Origin: Chloroflexota bacterium
GTDB taxonomy: Bacteria > Chloroflexota > Ktedonobacteria > Ktedonobacterales > Ktedonobacteraceae
DNA length: 33,826 nucleotides
Assembly: GCA_902812455.1 (NCBI GenBank)
Contig: CADDZH010000056.1
Span: 1 to 33,826 of the forward strand
Direction of reading: 5' to 3'
Made by a program: the position numbers and the translations under genes. How positions within the stretch are numbered: position 1 is the first letter of the stretch; each line of letters begins with the position of its first letter. Below the pieces are notes generated by a model. The model was not told where the DNA came from. It searched no databases and saw nothing but the letters and a program-made list of their open reading frames with translations. Positions 31,933-33,826 of this stretch are shown here, one piece after another.

Positions 31933-33633
31933 ATGGCGACGCGCACTGTTGTTGAAGGCGTTGCGGTAGAACGTCGCAAGCGTTTTAGTGAAACCTATAT
32001 CGGCGAATGGCTCATGACGACCGATCACAAGAAGATTGGCCTCATGTACATCGTCACCGGTCTATTCTTTTTCTTAAGCGGAGGGCTAGAGGCGCTACTC
32101 ATTCGCACGCAATTAGCGGTGCCAAATGGGAAGGTGCTGGCTCCGCAGATCTACGACCAGGTCTTCACGATGCATGGCATGACGATGATCTTCCTGTTCG
32201 TGATGCCGACGCTTACCGGCTTTGGGAACTATGTCGTGCCGCTGATGATCGGGGCGCGCGATATGGCCTTTCCGCGCCTGAATGCATTTGGCTACTGGGT
32301 GGTGCTCTTCGGTGGTATGTTCCTGGAGTTCAGCTTTGTCTTCAACTCGGCGCCGAACGGCGGCTGGTTCCAGTACACTCCGTTGAGTGAAGCAATGTCC
32401 GTTAACGGGGTTGCGACCTGTGGCAATGCTGTCACGTGTACGCCGGGCATGAATGCCGACTTCTGGGCGCTGGGCGTGCTGTTGCTGGGTGTATCGTCGA
32501 TTGCCGCATCGGTTAACTTCATCGTGACGATCCTCAAGCTGCGTGCCCCAGGAATGACGCTGAACCGCATGCCGCTCTTCACCTGGATGACGCTGGTGAC
32601 CGCGTTCCTGTTGCTGTTTGCCCTGCCCAGCCTGAGCGCTGCCAGCATTCTCTTGCTGCTGGATCGCCACCTGGGCACGCACTTCTACCAGGCGGCATAT
32701 GGCGGAGACCCGCTGCTGTGGCAGCACCTCTTCTGGTCATTTGGGCACCCGGAGGTGTACATCCTGATCTTACCCGCCTTTGGCATGATCTCGGAGATCG
32801 TGCCGGTGTTCTCACGCAAGCCGCTTTTTGGCTATACCTTTGTGGCCTGGTCAGGGGTGGCGATTGGCTTTTTGAGTTTTACGGTGTGGGCGCACCATAT
32901 GTTCGCTGTTGGCCTGCCGCCGATCGCGCAGGCGTTCTTTGCGACCAGCACAACGATTATCGCCATTCCTACCGCAGTGAAGATCTTCAACTGGTGCGCG
33001 ACGATGTGGGGCGGGAAAATCAGCTTCAAGGTGCCGATGCTTTTTGCGACCGGCTTTATCGCTATGTTCCTGATCGGTGGCCTGAATGGCGTGGCCCTGG
33101 CGGTAGTGCCTTTCGATTACCAGGTCACAGATAGCTACTTTGTGATCGCTCACCTGCACTACGTGCTCTTTGGTGGCTCGGCCTTAGCAATCTTTGGTGG
33201 CTTCTACTACTGGTTCCCCAAGATGACGGGAAAGCTGATGAGCGAGCGACTGGGGCAGCTCCATTTCTGGCTGGTGTTTATCGGCCTGAACCTGGCCTTC
33301 TTCCCGATGCACATTCTCGGGCTGCTGGGGATGCCACGCCGCGTCTACACCTATCCGACCGGCCTTGGCTGGGATACTTATAACTTGATAGCTACGATTG
33401 GCGCGTTTACCATTGGGGTTGGCGTCATGGTGTTCCTGTGGAACATTGTGGCGAGCCTGCGCAGCGGTGAGCCTGCCGGCGCTGACCCGTGGGATGCGTT
33501 CACCCTGGAATGGGATACGCCTTCGCCGCCGCCGCACTACAATTTCCTGACGGTTCCTATAGTGCGCAGCCGCCGCCCGTTCTATGATAAGAAGAACCCG
33601 GACGTGGCAGACTGGAAGACGGCAACGCACTAG
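31933..33633 (+). CDS. ctaD: Cytochrome c oxidase subunit I (haem-copper oxidase)
   Basis: The catalytic subunit that reduces oxygen and pumps protons. It has 566 residues and about 12 membrane segments. Motifs seen are MTTDHKKIGLMY, the haem a ligand in FTMHGMTMIF, the CuB/D-channel site FWSFGHPEVYILILPAFG (with the Glu typical of A1-type oxidases), the CuB His pair WAHHMF, and the haem a3 and haem a ligands in FVIAHLHYVLFG. The short cytoplasmic C-terminus carries no fused subunit III. ATG 31933 is supported by GGAGGA 7 bases upstream. An upstream in-frame start (31894) lacks support. ctaE and ctaF are not in the window. Confidence 0.97.
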   Translation: MATRTVVEGVAVERRKRFSETYIGEWLMTTDHKKIGLMYIVTGLFFFLSGGLEALLIRTQLAVPNGKVLAPQIYDQVFTMHGMTMIFLFVMPTLTGFGNYVVPLMIGARDMAFPRLNAFGYWVVLFGGMFLEFSFVFNSAPNGGWFQYTPLSEAMSVNGVATCGNAVTCTPGMNADFWALGVLLLGVSSIAASVNFIVTILKLRAPGMTLNRMPLFTWMTLVTAFLLLFALPSLSAASILLLLDRHLGTHFYQAAYGGDPLLWQHLFWSFGHPEVYILILPAFGMISEIVPVFSRKPLFGYTFVAWSGVAIGFLSFTVWAHHMFAVGLPPIAQAFFATSTTIIAIPTAVKIFNWCATMWGGKISFKVPMLFATGFIAMFLIGGLNGVALAVVPFDYQVTDSYFVIAHLHYVLFGGSALAIFGGFYYWFPKMTGKLMSERLGQLHFWLVFIGLNLAFFPMHILGLLGMPRRVYTYPTGLGWDTYNLIATIGAFTIGVGVMVFLWNIVASLRSGEPAGADPWDAFTLEWDTPSPPPHYNFLTVPIVRSRRPFYDKKNPDVADWKTATH

Positions 33634-33641
33634 ATGGGGAT

Positions 33642-33662
33642 GCAGGGGGCGAAGCCCCCTGC
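33642..33662. repeat. GAA-loop hairpin repeat after ctaD
   Basis: GCAGGGGGC and GCCCCCTGC pair perfectly around GAA. The flank GCCGGGGTGTGGG matches the element at 9340-9372. A second small hairpin TGTGG/CCACA (33667-33680) and AAATTTT follow, so the pair may end the ctaD transcript. Confidence 0.7.
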
Positions 33663-33705
33663 CGGGGTGTGGGTGTCCACAAATTTTATCAGATCTAAAC
33701 GGATT

Positions 33706-33714
33706 TGATATAAG
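33706..33714 (+). promoter_or_regulatory. Extended -10 promoter before the last gene
   Basis: TGATATAAG fits TGnTATAAT with one mismatch. No -35 is seen. The leader would be about 11-14 nt and would include the ribosome site AGAGGTGG. Confidence 0.4.
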
Positions 33715-33731
33715 ATAAGAAAAGAGGTGGA

Positions 33732-33826
33732 TGGTGACTGAGCCTGAAGAGAAGAAGCCAGGCCAGGACCAGCAAGGAGCGAAAAAGGAGCAGACTTCAA
33801 GCGGAGCGCAGGAGCAAACGCTAGGT
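33732..33826 (+). CDS. Start of a gene cut by the window end
   Basis: About 31 codons are visible, reading MVTEPEEKKPGQDQQGAKKE and continuing hydrophilic to the window edge. AGAGGTGG ends next to this ATG, so the GTG at 33735 (4 bases after GAGGTG) may be the true start. The visible part is low-complexity, charged and Gln-rich. A respiratory-chain protein with a cytoplasmic N-terminal tail would fit the position after ctaD, but the product cannot be named. Confidence 0.5.

Overview
The window looks like a chromosomal segment of a Chloroflexota bacterium, most likely of the Ktedonobacteria type. That is inferred from family resemblance and gene content: a thin division and cell-wall cluster, a caa3-type oxidase, a very large TPR protein beside a CHAT protease, and many dispersed palindromic repeats. 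No rRNA or other taxonomic marker is present, so the assignment is tentative.

Region 1 (1-7.6 kb) is accessory. A small unknown protein is followed 3 bases later by a 1533-residue TPR protein whose gene is a 102/204-nt tandem repeat. A CHAT (caspase-like) protease gene with an intact His/Cys pair converges on it. This resembles TPR-CHAT proteolytic signalling or defence modules.

Region 2 (7.7-9.2 kb) is a DAHP synthase gene (first step of aromatic amino-acid synthesis). Its leader carries a consensus promoter, a 29-codon ORF reading Tyr-Cys-Tyr-Tyr-Tyr near its end, and a strong intrinsic terminator 35 bases before the Shine-Dalgarno sequence. This is the layout of a tyrosine-sensing transcription attenuator and is the most striking regulatory find here.

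Region 3 (9.2-15.2 kb) holds an ANTAR response regulator behind a structured repeat, a RicT/PSP1 protein with an unusual Cys-rich tail, an SPFH membrane protein, a HIT hydrolase, an HxlR regulator with a palindromic operator, and an MBL-fold hydrolase.

Region 4 (15.4-29.4 kb) is the division and cell-wall cluster mraZ-rsmH-ftsL-ftsI-ftsW-murG-murC-murB-ftsQ-ftsA-ftsZ, all on the + strand. mraY, murD, murE and murF are absent. Its control region stacks four DnaA-box-like sites, an extended -10 promoter, a 10-bp-phased GTGG repeat matching the known MraZ operator pattern, and a perfect 12-bp hairpin.

Region 5 (29.5 kb to the end) holds a BON-domain membrane protein facing away from ctaC-ctaD (caa3 cytochrome oxidase subunits II and I), and the start of one more gene. 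Four copies of a roughly 100-bp palindromic element and several smaller hairpin repeats occupy the gaps throughout.
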